5,950 nucleotides of DNA, from contig JAFGGR010000012.1 of NCBI GenBank assembly GCA_016930475.1, positions 1 through 5,950 of the forward strand. The letters are read 5' to 3'. Of this stretch, positions 1-5,912 are shown piece after piece (the stretch's first letter is position 1; each line of letters begins with the position of its first letter). The translations under genes were made by a program, and so were the position numbers. The notes beneath the pieces are model-generated. The model had not been told where the DNA came from and made no database searches. It saw only the letters and a list, made by a program, of their open reading frames with translations. The DNA comes from Clostridiales bacterium. GTDB lineage: Bacteria > Bacillota > Clostridia > Saccharofermentanales > Saccharofermentanaceae.

Positions 1-410
1 ATGCCGGCCGAATTCAGCCGGTATACATAGTCCTTCGACGTTAGGAGGTGAGTCGCCTGAACGGCGACCGCCCCCAGTTTATGAAGACCCATCATGCAAT
101 ACCAGAATTCATATCCGCGCTTCAGGACGAGCATGACAAAATCACCTTTGCGGATGCCCCGCGAACGGAAAAAATTCGCCGCTTTGTTCGAGAGCAAAGA
201 CATATCCCTGAAAGTAAAATCCTTGCGCTCGTTATCCTTTGAAACCCATACCATGGCAAGTTTGTCCGGGGTACGTTCCGCGATAACATCCAAAACGTCA
301 TACGCGAAATTGAAGGTGTCCGGATACGTGATCTTATAATTCTTCTGGAGCTCGTCCAGCGTTGCGAAATCATCCCGATGGCGGCCCGTAAATTCCTCAT
401 AAATCGGCAT
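1..410 (-). CDS. AMP-binding acyl-CoA synthetase, N-terminal part (cut by window edge)
   Basis: The first 136 codons of a minus-strand gene; the reading frame stays open to base 1, so the rest (the family is usually about 550 residues) lies outside. The family joins a carboxylic acid to CoA through an acyl-adenylate, using ATP, in the cytoplasm. The visible part matches the start of the medium-chain (ACSM-like) branch: FNFAYDVLD (33-41), TPDKLAMVW (47-55), FTFRDMSLLSNKAANF (65-80), then GIRKGDFVMLVLKRG (85-99), HKLGAVAVQATHLL (110-123) and YRLNSAG (130-136). The P-loop-like and catalytic motifs are not in the window, so the substrate cannot be judged. The ATG at 410 is chosen because AGGAG lies 9 bases upstream and the frame aligns with the family start. 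It follows the XRE/cupin gene by 4 bases and is probably co-transcribed with it. Gln118 sits where relatives usually have proline. The family call is secure, the substrate unknown. Confidence 0.88.
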   Translation of the reverse strand, partial: MPIYEEFTGRHRDDFATLDELQKNYKITYPDTFNFAYDVLDVIAERTPDKLAMVWVSKDNERKDFTFRDMSLLSNKAANFFRSRGIRKGDFVMLVLKRGYEFWYCMMGLHKLGAVAVQATHLLTSKDYVYRLNSAG

Positions 411-414
411 CTAT

Positions 415-978
415 TTATTCTCCTTTATTTATAACGACCGCAAGGAACTTGCATGAGCGATCATTGTTGGCCTTCATTGCGTGGGGGACGCCGGAGTCAA
501 AATATATGCTGTCGCCTTCATCCAACAGGTATGTGATATCTCCGATAAAAAAAGTCATTTGTCCATTAACGACATAGTTGAACTCCTGACCCTCATGCGC
601 GTGCAGTTCGGGCTGGTGCTCTTCGTTCGGCTCGACGGTGACCATAAACGGCTCGGCGAGCTTTCCCCGAAAAGTGAACGCGAGGTGTTTATAATCATAG
701 GCCGCGCGCCGTTTGACCTGGAACCCATCCCCTTTTCGAACGACACAGGCTGTCGACAATTTCGGGGAATCCCCGCTCATGATATCGAGCACATCCACCC
801 CAAATATCCCTGCAACGTTACTTAAAAAAGAAAACGAGAAGTCCTTGGATCCGCTCTCATATTCGGAATATTCCTCCGTTGTCATATCACAACGCCGCGC
901 AACGTCTTCCGGACTGAGTTCGAGAATTTCTCTCAAAGCGCGTATGCGCTCGCCCATTTGCTGAAGTTGATCCGACAT
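415..978 (-). CDS. XRE-family transcriptional regulator with C-terminal cupin domain
   Basis: A 187-residue DNA-binding regulator with a small-molecule sensing barrel. Residues about 8-67 form an XRE/Cro-type helix-turn-helix (GERIRALRE at 9-17, LSPEDVARRC at 21-30, then TTEEYSEYESG at 33-43), followed by a linker and a cupin_2 barrel (about 112-182). The cupin metal-site pattern is complete: His126, His128 and Glu132 in motif 1, with Gly139 closing it, and His166 in motif 2 (G155, G163, PH 165-166). The barrel could therefore bind a metal or an anionic ligand. The length is normal for the family. The ATG at 978 has AGGAGG (991-986) 7 bases upstream. It is the first gene of a unit with the acyl-CoA synthetase; in Clostridia these two families are often paired, which suggests that the regulator senses an acid or acyl-CoA and controls the synthetase. 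The ligand is inferred, not seen. Confidence 0.93.
   Translation of the reverse strand: MSDQLQQMGERIRALREILELSPEDVARRCDMTTEEYSEYESGSKDFSFSFLSNVAGIFGVDVLDIMSGDSPKLSTACVVRKGDGFQVKRRAAYDYKHLAFTFRGKLAEPFMVTVEPNEEHQPELHAHEGQEFNYVVNGQMTFFIGDITYLLDEGDSIYFDSGVPHAMKANNDRSCKFLAVVINKGE
420..424 (-). promoter_or_regulatory. Ribosome binding site of the acyl-CoA synthetase, inside the regulator's last codons
   Basis: AGGAG on the minus strand, 9 bases before the ATG at 410. It is formed by the final sense codons (Lys-Gly-Glu: AAA GGA GAA) of the XRE/cupin gene, whose TAA follows at 417-415. A ribosome finishing the regulator would sit on the next gene's start site, so translational coupling is expected. 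Confidence 0.75.
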
Positions 979-996
979 ATGAAGCCCTCCTTATAA

Positions 997-1038
997 CGAT
1001 TGGCTGTCGGAGGATCCCTCCCTCGACCGATCGGCTGT
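997..1038. repeat. Pair of 11-base direct repeats in the regulator's leader
   Basis: CGATTGGCTGT (997-1007) and CGATCGGCTGT (1028-1038) differ at one base and start 31 bases apart, close to three helical turns. The second copy overlaps the palindrome CCGATCGG (1027-1034). The core GCTGT recurs at 1071-1075 over the -35 of the minus-strand promoter. These may be operator half-sites for autoregulation. That role is inference from position and spacing. Confidence 0.4.
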
Positions 1039-1049
1039 ACATGATAAAT

Positions 1050-1078
1050 ATAATAGGTTTGCGAGGGGACGCTGTCAA
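1050..1078 (-). promoter_or_regulatory. Sigma-A type promoter for the XRE/cupin–acyl-CoA synthetase unit
   Basis: On the minus strand TTGACA (1078-1073) is followed after exactly 17 bases by TATTAT (1055-1050), a perfect -35 and a one-mismatch -10. Transcription should begin near 1043, leaving a leader of about 65 bases before the ATG at 978. The -35 lies inside the left arm of an inverted repeat (1069-1100), so a bound repressor would cover it. Confidence 0.8.
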
Positions 1079-1100
1079 CCGAAGAAGACGGGTTCAGCGT
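1069..1100. repeat. Imperfect inverted repeat between the divergent promoters, candidate operator
   Basis: ACGCTG (1069-1074) pairs with CAGCGT (1095-1100), and AACC (1077-1080) with GGTT (1091-1094). A two-base bulge (TC, 1075-1076) interrupts the left arm and 10 bases separate the arms. It covers the -35 of the minus-strand promoter and reaches the weak -35 candidate of the plus-strand promoter. It is well placed for a dimeric regulator acting on both units, but no binding protein can be named from sequence alone. Confidence 0.45.
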
Positions 1101-1131
1101 TGTCGGTTTATCGGGTTAAATGTTGTATAAT
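1100..1131 (+). promoter_or_regulatory. Promoter for the MoxR/DUF58 operon (perfect -10, weak -35)
   Basis: TATAAT at 1126-1131 is a perfect -10, 39 bases before the ATG at 1170. The best -35 candidate is TTGTCG (1100-1105), matching four of six consensus bases but with a long 20-base spacer. The better-spaced hexamers (such as TCGGTT at 1103-1108) are poor matches. A good -10 with a poor -35 suggests an activator-dependent or weak promoter. Transcription should start near 1138. Confidence 0.55.
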
Positions 1132-1159
1132 ACTCAAATAGAGAATGATTTCCAATTTT

Positions 1160-1164
1160 GGAGG
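1160..1164 (+). promoter_or_regulatory. Ribosome binding site that fixes the MoxR start
   Basis: GGAGG lies 5 bases before the ATG at 1170. An in-frame TTG at 1158 would give four more residues, but it overlaps this site and has no ribosome binding site of its own, so 1170 is preferred. The site sits in the inverted repeat TCCAA-TT-TTGGA (1151-1162), which has too short a loop to be a convincing hairpin. Confidence 0.75.
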
Positions 1165-1169
1165 TGGAT

Positions 1170-2180
1170 ATGACCGACGCATCCGTTTCCGACCCTTCCC
1201 GCTCCATTGCCCAAGTTCATGACCTTTGTCAGCGACTGATCACGAACATCTCCGACGTCATTGTCGGAAAGGAAGCCGAGATCACACTTCTTCTGACGGC
1301 ACTTCTGACCGGCGGGCATGTCCTTCTGGACGACGTCCCGGGAACGGGAAAGACGAAGCTGGCCAAGACACTGGCCCGGTCCATTGACGTCCCTTTTAAG
1401 CGCATCCAATTCACGATCGACTTACTGCCTTCCGACCTTACCGGCATCCATTTTTACGATCGAAAAGCGGACGAATTCGTTTTCCGCCCGGGACCGCTTT
1501 TCGCGAACATCATTCTCGCCGACGAGATCAACCGCGCGACGGCAAGAACTCAGTCGAGTCTTCTGGAGTGTATGGAAGAAAGACAAATCACCGTCGACGG
1601 CAAGACCTTTCCTTTGTCCGCGCCCTTCTTTGTCATCGCGACACAGAACCCCGTCGAGACACAGGGAACCTTTCCCCTGCCGGAAGCACAGCTCGACCGG
1701 TTCCTGCTTCGTTTAAGCATGGGCTACCCGGACCGTGATGGCGCAATGGAGGTACTCAGTCGCTTTCAGGCAAGAGATCCTCTTCTCGATTTGAAGGCCG
1801 TCGGTTCATCCGGAGATATCTCGGCCGCTCAGACGATCTGTGAAACGGTTTTTGTTCATCCGGTCGTCCGGAACTATATTCTTGATCTTATCGAAGCGAC
1901 GAGAAATCACGACGACATCATCCTCGGCGCGAGCCCGCGCGCGTCGATCGCTCTTTTGAAAGCGGCAAAAAGTTATGCTGCGATCGACGGCCGAAACTTT
2001 GTGACTCCCGACGACATAAAGACCTTATTTGTGCCCGTTGTCGGTCACCGCTTGATCCTCAGGGCCTCAGGCTCCTCGCTCTCGCTGATCGGCTTCGGCC
2101 GGGCTCAGCAAAGAAGCAGTGACATCCTGACGCATATCATGAACGCGACTCCTTGTCCGACCGAGGATTTTCGCCCATGA
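1170..2180 (+). CDS. MoxR-family AAA+ ATPase
   Basis: A 336-residue cytoplasmic AAA+ ATPase of the MoxR family, which uses ATP to remodel or activate partner proteins, commonly ones with VWA-like domains encoded next door. Visible motifs are Walker A DDVPGTGKT (54-62, Lys61), the MoxR insert GPLFANIILADEINRA (108-123) containing Walker B Asp118-Glu119, the segment QSSLLECMEERQIT (128-141), sensor 1 FVIATQNP (154-161), GTFPLPEAQLDRF (166-178) with a probable arginine finger at 177, and a C-terminal lid with GASPRASIALLKAAKSYA and VTPDDI, which carries the sensor 2 arginine. The length is normal and every ATPase motif is intact. It is the first gene of a three-gene operon; the DUF58 gene starts 26 bases downstream and is its likely partner. 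The substrate process is unknown. The family is certain. Confidence 0.96.
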   Translation: MTDASVSDPSRSIAQVHDLCQRLITNISDVIVGKEAEITLLLTALLTGGHVLLDDVPGTGKTKLAKTLARSIDVPFKRIQFTIDLLPSDLTGIHFYDRKADEFVFRPGPLFANIILADEINRATARTQSSLLECMEERQITVDGKTFPLSAPFFVIATQNPVETQGTFPLPEAQLDRFLLRLSMGYPDRDGAMEVLSRFQARDPLLDLKAVGSSGDISAAQTICETVFVHPVVRNYILDLIEATRNHDDIILGASPRASIALLKAAKSYAAIDGRNFVTPDDIKTLFVPVVGHRLILRASGSSLSLIGFGRAQQRSSDILTHIMNATPCPTEDFRP

Positions 2181-2206
2181 CACCCTGAATCCGGAGGCTT
2201 CTTGTC

Positions 2207-3334
2207 ATGCAGGTATTTGTGATTTTGTCGCTCGTCACGGGCCTCATATTTCTGCAATTGTTGGTGTACAGGCGCTATGCTTTGTCCTCCGTGAGAGCGG
2301 GAATCTCTTTCTCGTTCTCTGTAGCCGAATGCGGAGATACGGTGATCATTTCCGAGGAGATCGAGAACAAGAAGAAATTGCCTCTCGTTCAACTTCTGCT
2401 TCGCTTCGAAGCTCCGCGCGAGCTGCACTTTCCCGATATGACCAATACAGCCCTTTCGGATCTGTACTACAGAGAGGATCTGATTTCGCTCGGCGGCTGG
2501 AAGCGACATATCCGACATATCACCGTTCGATGCAAGAAGCGGGGCTACTATGAATTTAAAAGACTATCGGTTACGACATGCGACCTCTTGATGCTCATCA
2601 AGATCTACGGTTCGTATTCCAGCGATTCAACGCTTTCCGTTCTGCCCCGATTTCTAAATACTCCCGATGTATCGGCCTTGTTTATGTCGGCGATCGGAGA
2701 GAGAGTTCATCGCTATAGCGCAGTCAGCAATCCGTTCACTTTTTCGGGCATTCGGGAATACCAGCCATTCGATAGTTTTAACAAGATCAATTGGAGTGCC
2801 ACCGCCCGAAAAGGCGAATGGATGGTCAACACCAGTGATTGCACCGTCAGCCCGGAGATCACCATTCTCTTGAACGTGGCGCGTTACTCGCCCAACGGAA
2901 GTACGGAATTGATCGAAAAAGCGATCAGCCTAGCGTATTCCTTCACGATCTATTCGGTTCGCGATGCACTCCCGGTTTCCGTGATTTCAAACAGCAGGGA
3001 TTTTCTGACGGATGAGCCGATCTATAAACCACACGGCAGTAATGAGGAGCACGCACAACAGATCGGTTTGGCGATGTCCCGGATCGACCTGAGCAAAAGA
3101 CCGACGTCTTTTGACGAGCTGCTTTCCGGTTTGCCCGAAGACAATTCTTTTCGACAACTGATCGTTATCTCTCCGAATTTTGACACATCGACTCAGACAA
3201 GCATTATGCGCCTCATCCGTGAAGGATTCCGCACCATATGGATCGTTCCCTGCGGTTCCCATCAGCCGCCTCCGTTGGTTCTTCCCGAACTGACCGCTTT
3301 TTGTGTTTTATGGGAGGAAAGATATGGCGCGTAG
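2207..3334 (+). CDS. DUF58 domain protein with a single N-terminal membrane anchor
   Basis: A 375-residue protein. Residues about 2-20 are a hydrophobic anchor followed by YRRY, predicting a large cytoplasmic part. Next comes a beta-rich region (about 30-125) with the family pattern KKRGYYEFKRLSVTTCDLL (110-128); Cys125 is where relatives often have glycine. The DUF58 signature is GIREYQPFDSFNKINW (181-196) and ATARKGEWMV (198-207). The following segment EITILLNVARYS (217-228) is the first strand of a VWA-like fold, but the acidic metal-site residue is Asn223, so a classical MIDAS is not formed; related clostridial proteins share this. A late strand is LIVISPNF (318-325). ATG 2207 has GGAGG (2193-2197) 9 bases upstream. 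Function is not established. Its place after MoxR suggests that it is the ATPase's partner, and its 3' end overlaps the next gene by 11 bases. Confidence 0.93.
   Translation: MQVFVILSLVTGLIFLQLLVYRRYALSSVRAGISFSFSVAECGDTVIISEEIENKKKLPLVQLLLRFEAPRELHFPDMTNTALSDLYYREDLISLGGWKRHIRHITVRCKKRGYYEFKRLSVTTCDLLMLIKIYGSYSSDSTLSVLPRFLNTPDVSALFMSAIGERVHRYSAVSNPFTFSGIREYQPFDSFNKINWSATARKGEWMVNTSDCTVSPEITILLNVARYSPNGSTELIEKAISLAYSFTIYSVRDALPVSVISNSRDFLTDEPIYKPHGSNEEHAQQIGLAMSRIDLSKRPTSFDELLSGLPEDNSFRQLIVISPNFDTSTQTSIMRLIREGFRTIWIVPCGSHQPPPLVLPELTAFCVLWEERYGA
3313..3317 (+). promoter_or_regulatory. Ribosome binding site for the third operon gene, inside the DUF58 gene
   Basis: GGAGG lies 6 bases before the ATG at 3324. 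This decides between that start and an in-frame GTG at 3303, which would add seven residues but has no upstream ribosome binding site. The site lies within the last codons of the DUF58 gene, so translation of the two genes is probably coupled. Confidence 0.75.
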
Positions 3335-4583
3335 AAGATTTTTCGCGAAATCGATCGAATTTGATTCCTCTCAATTGTTCCTGGGCTCACTGGTTTATTT
3401 TCTATTGGTCATTTGTTTTGTCTCGGCGGTTTTTATGTCGTATTCGTCATACTTTCCCGAAGGAATCATTTACCTGCCCTACATTCTGATCGTTCCGGCC
3501 TTTCTGTTCTTTATTCTTCGGCGCATAGCCATGCCATTGTGGACGATGATGATTTTATTTTTACTCGTCTCAACGGTTCCGCTCCTCCTGTTGTTGTTTC
3601 GTCCCATATCCGAAGCGATCTTCATATGCTTTTGTGCGTTCATTCTGGCGATGATATCTATATCCGCACGATATAAGAAACCGGATACCGTCAAGGTCGG
3701 GGTGGATCAATTAGGGACATCGATGTTCCTTCACGGTTCTTTTCTTCTTCTGTCCGGGTTCTCGGGTTTTAACGCCAGTCTCAAATATTTCCTGCTCGCG
3801 CACACGCTTTTATCTCTTTGTGTGTTCTTTTTAGCCCGGCAGTACTACGTTTTCGAGACGACGTACGGACACATTGCCAAATCTCCGACACAACCGTCCG
3901 CTGCCGTTCGCGAAAGACATAACCGCGTCATTTTTCTGCTCTGCGTTTTTTCGCTGATGATCATTCCCATCGTGGTCCTGTTCCCTTATTCACTGCTGAC
4001 CGAATTTTTGCGCGACGGTTTTCGACTCTTGCTGAAAGGGATTTTATTACTGTATGAATTTCTCAAAAAATTGAACCTGATCCCGGAAATGGAAAAGGCT
4101 GTGGACGTTCCCGTTGAAGCTGTCCCGGCCGAAAACTCGAACTCGATGTCGGGGATCATATTGGAAGTAATCCTGAACTTGATTTCGGTGGCTGTCGTTA
4201 TCGTTTTCCTTTATTATTCGATCCGCGGAGTGTATCGGTTTATAACGACGATGTATCGTCGTTCGAGCAAGAAAACAGAGTTGTCGATCGACGGATTGGT
4301 GATCGACGAGGTATTCTCCATTCGCAAAAAGGATCGTCGCTCGATCCGCAGACCGGATTTCGGGGAAGGGGATGAAAAAGAGATCCGAAGAAGGTATTTT
4401 CGATCGGTCCGTCGCGCCATCCGGGGCGGTGTGGAAATTGAGCCATCTTTCTCACCCGGGGAAATCCGCGGCGCGGTTTCCGGAAAGGCCGGGAGTGATT
4501 TTAACTCCCTGTCCGTTCAATACGAGAAGTATCGTTACGGAGCGGGGAGCGACAGTGTAAACATCTCAGGGAAAGACGCTTAG
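3324..4583 (+). CDS. Polytopic membrane protein with DUF4129-like cytoplasmic tail, no transglutaminase domain
   Basis: A 419-residue integral membrane protein. Hydrophobic segments lie near 18-38, 48-65, 72-92, 98-114, 135-150 (weak), 154-170, 202-221 and 278-298. A short loop (about 222-277, with the acidic, proline-containing stretch 254-270) precedes the last helix. The tail (about 300-419) is basic; its RRRYFRSVRRAIRGG (355-369), FSPGEIRGAV (376-385) and VQYEKYRYG (398-406) resemble DUF4129, the tail found on TgpA-like transglutaminase membrane proteins. The layout is that of the third gene of MoxR/DUF58/transglutaminase operons, but the catalytic domain usually inserted before the last helix is absent and no Cys-His-Asp triad is visible. 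It overlaps the DUF58 gene by 11 bases and ends 4 bases inside the convergent kinase gene. A structural partner of MoxR and DUF58 is inferred. The DUF4129 match is by eye. Confidence 0.8.
   Translation: MARRRFFAKSIEFDSSQLFLGSLVYFLLVICFVSAVFMSYSSYFPEGIIYLPYILIVPAFLFFILRRIAMPLWTMMILFLLVSTVPLLLLLFRPISEAIFICFCAFILAMISISARYKKPDTVKVGVDQLGTSMFLHGSFLLLSGFSGFNASLKYFLLAHTLLSLCVFFLARQYYVFETTYGHIAKSPTQPSAAVRERHNRVIFLLCVFSLMIIPIVVLFPYSLLTEFLRDGFRLLLKGILLLYEFLKKLNLIPEMEKAVDVPVEAVPAENSNSMSGIILEVILNLISVAVVIVFLYYSIRGVYRFITTMYRRSSKKTELSIDGLVIDEVFSIRKKDRRSIRRPDFGEGDEKEIRRRYFRSVRRAIRGGVEIEPSFSPGEIRGAVSGKAGSDFNSLSVQYEKYRYGAGSDSVNISGKDA
4580..4583. other. Overlapping stop codons of two convergent operons
   Basis: The plus-strand membrane protein ends with TAG at 4581-4583 and the minus-strand kinase with TAA at 4582-4580, giving a 4-base tail-to-tail overlap. 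No space exists for an intergenic terminator, and neither side shows a GC-rich hairpin followed by a T run. Confidence 0.9.
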
Positions 4584-5542
4584 GAACCGAGATTACCGAT
4601 TATCAAAGCTCTGGCACCGTAGAGGATCGAATCATCCCCCAACTCTGCCACGGCAAAGCGGACCGATTCACGGACCGAAGGAAGGCAATACGCGTTGACC
4701 TTCGCCAGTATCTTTTGCAGAAACACCTCGCCGAGGGCTTCCATGACGCCGCCGCCGAATAATAACATCTCGGGACTGAACATGTTCACCAGATTGCCGG
4801 CGGCTACGGCTAAATAAAGGCATGCCCGGTCGATTGCCTCGATCATGACCTCGTCGCCCGCCTCGTAAGCATTTCGCATATCCTTACTCTTAAAAACTCC
4901 CTCGGAGACCGCCTCGGCCATGAGGGTCGTCCGCCCGTGTCGAATTTGCTGCAAGATGTAATCCGTCATCCCGGTCTTACTCGAAAAGGCCTCCAGGCAA
5001 CCTCGTTGCCCGCAATTGCACGTAGGTCCGTCAACATTCAGGATCATATGTCCGAATTCAGCACCCTTATACTGGTGTCCCGAATACAACTTGCCATTAA
5101 TGATCAGGCCTCCGCCCAATCCGGTACCGATAAACAGTCCGACCACATGATTGAGACCCTTCGCCGCTCCGAACGTCCATTCTCCCAGAATGCCTAAATT
5201 CGCGTCATTTCCGATAAAAAACGGCACTCCGAAGACCCGTTCGATCGATTCTTTGATCGCGTAATTCCTCCATGGAAGATTCGGGGAAAAAAGAACAATA
5301 CCGGTGTCGTCGTTAATGATCCCGGGAGCCCCTGCGGCAATGGCACTGACTTGCTCCTTACTGATCCCGAAATTGGAAAGCAATTCGCGGACGACGGAGA
5401 CGATCGTCTCCTCGACGTTGGTCACACCCTCGCTCGCACGCGTCTTTTTTTTGAGTCGGTGCACGATGTTTCCTTCTTGATCAAAAATTGCCCCAAGGAT
5501 CTTCGTTCCGCCGATATCTAAACAAATCGTGTATTTATTCAT
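4580..5542 (-). CDS. ROK-family sugar kinase (glucokinase-like)
   Basis: A 320-residue cytoplasmic kinase that transfers phosphate from ATP to a hexose or related sugar. Motifs in order: the phosphate loop DIGGTK (9-14), AAGAPGI (69-75), SPNLPW (86-91) for sugar contact, GNDAN (111-115) with the catalytic base Asp113, GTGLGGGLI (139-147), GAEFGH (160-165) with sugar-binding Glu162 and zinc or sugar ligand His165, and the zinc signature C175-x-C177-G-x-x-G-C182-x-E184. The C-terminal FGGGVM motif closes the nucleotide site. There is no helix-turn-helix, so it is an enzyme and not a ROK repressor, and the length is normal. The ATG at 5542 follows AGGAG; a TTG four codons earlier overlaps that site and is rejected. 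The small membrane protein gene upstream overlaps it by 8 bases. Glucose is the likeliest substrate, but mannose, fructose or N-acetylated sugars are possible. Confidence 0.94.
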   Translation of the reverse strand: MNKYTICLDIGGTKILGAIFDQEGNIVHRLKKKTRASEGVTNVEETIVSVVRELLSNFGISKEQVSAIAAGAPGIINDDTGIVLFSPNLPWRNYAIKESIERVFGVPFFIGNDANLGILGEWTFGAAKGLNHVVGLFIGTGLGGGLIINGKLYSGHQYKGAEFGHMILNVDGPTCNCGQRGCLEAFSSKTGMTDYILQQIRHGRTTLMAEAVSEGVFKSKDMRNAYEAGDEVMIEAIDRACLYLAVAAGNLVNMFSPEMLLFGGGVMEALGEVFLQKILAKVNAYCLPSVRESVRFAVAELGDDSILYGARALIIGNLGS

Positions 5543-5912
5543 CTTTCTCCTCAAGAAACGCCGCTAATTCGTCATAGAGCGAATAAAGTTTCTGAACTCC
5601 GTTCTCCAGATGATAATAATGCACGATGTAGGGAATCAGCAATGCGAAAAATAAAACCGTCGCTAACCCAAGCGCGTAATTCAACGTGATCAAAAACACT
5701 GTTACAGATCCGAAGGTCAGTAGGGCGAATAAGATCAAAACGAGTAAATGGATCAACCGTTCATGCTGATAAAACGCAATACGGTGAAGGAGAATTTCGC
5801 AATAACCGGATACTTTATCCCGCTCGAAAAGCGCTCCTGAGCCTCTTGCTTCCGTCAGGCTGTCAATGAGGGCACGCGAACGCGAAATCTCACACTTGAT
5901 CCGATCAAACAT
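5535..5912 (-). CDS. Small two-helix membrane protein of unknown function
   Basis: A 125-residue protein that I do not recognise. An N-terminal charged region (1-52), probably helical, is followed by two hydrophobic helices at about 54-75 (HLLVLILFALLTFGSV) and 79-97 (YALGLATVLFFALLIPYIV), then a short acidic tail (LYDELAAFLEEKDE, 112-125). A helical hairpin with both ends in the cytoplasm is the simplest reading. There is no signal peptide or catalytic motif. The ATG at 5912 has GGAGG (5926-5922) 9 bases upstream within a G-rich tract. It overlaps the ROK kinase start by 8 bases, so the two are co-translated and may be linked in sugar uptake or membrane sensing; that link is inference. The promoter must lie beyond the window. 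Confidence 0.8.
   Translation of the reverse strand: MFDRIKCEISRSRALIDSLTEARGSGALFERDKVSGYCEILLHRIAFYQHERLIHLLVLILFALLTFGSVTVFLITLNYALGLATVLFFALLIPYIVHYYHLENGVQKLYSLYDELAAFLEEKDE
5547..5551 (-). promoter_or_regulatory. Ribosome binding site of the ROK kinase, inside the upstream gene
   Basis: AGGAG with a short 4-base gap to the ATG at 5542. It lies in the Glu-Glu codons near the end of the small membrane protein gene, whose stop (5537-5535) falls just past the kinase start, so the two genes are probably translationally coupled. Confidence 0.7.

Noticed and set aside
122..400. Minus-strand open frame of 92 codons, rich in Arg and Ser
   Set aside because: It is an out-of-frame shadow of the acyl-CoA synthetase, whose own frame (start at 410) matches the family and has a ribosome binding site.
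481..825. Plus-strand open frame of 114 codons opposite the XRE/cupin gene
   Set aside because: It has no ribosome binding site or recognisable pattern; the opposite strand encodes a complete regulator with all cupin metal residues.
1005..1026. Possible hairpin GTCG..GAGG-GAT-CCTC..CGAC in the regulator leader
   Set aside because: The stem is broken by a three-base bulge with a three-base loop and no following T run. It is too weak to call as an attenuator or riboswitch.
1049..1054. TATAAT on the plus strand upstream of the MoxR operon
   Set aside because: No -35 hexamer lies at suitable spacing, and the bases are explained by the minus-strand -10 TATTAT.
1318..1716. Plus-strand open frame of 132 codons within the MoxR gene
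   Set aside because: It is a shadow in another frame, Arg/Ser rich with no family pattern, while the MoxR frame holds every AAA+ motif.
4491..4509. Hairpin GGGAGT-7-ACTCCC
   Set aside because: It is a perfect 6-base stem but lies inside the membrane protein's coding tail, about 75 bases before the stops, with no T run on either strand, so it is not called a terminator.
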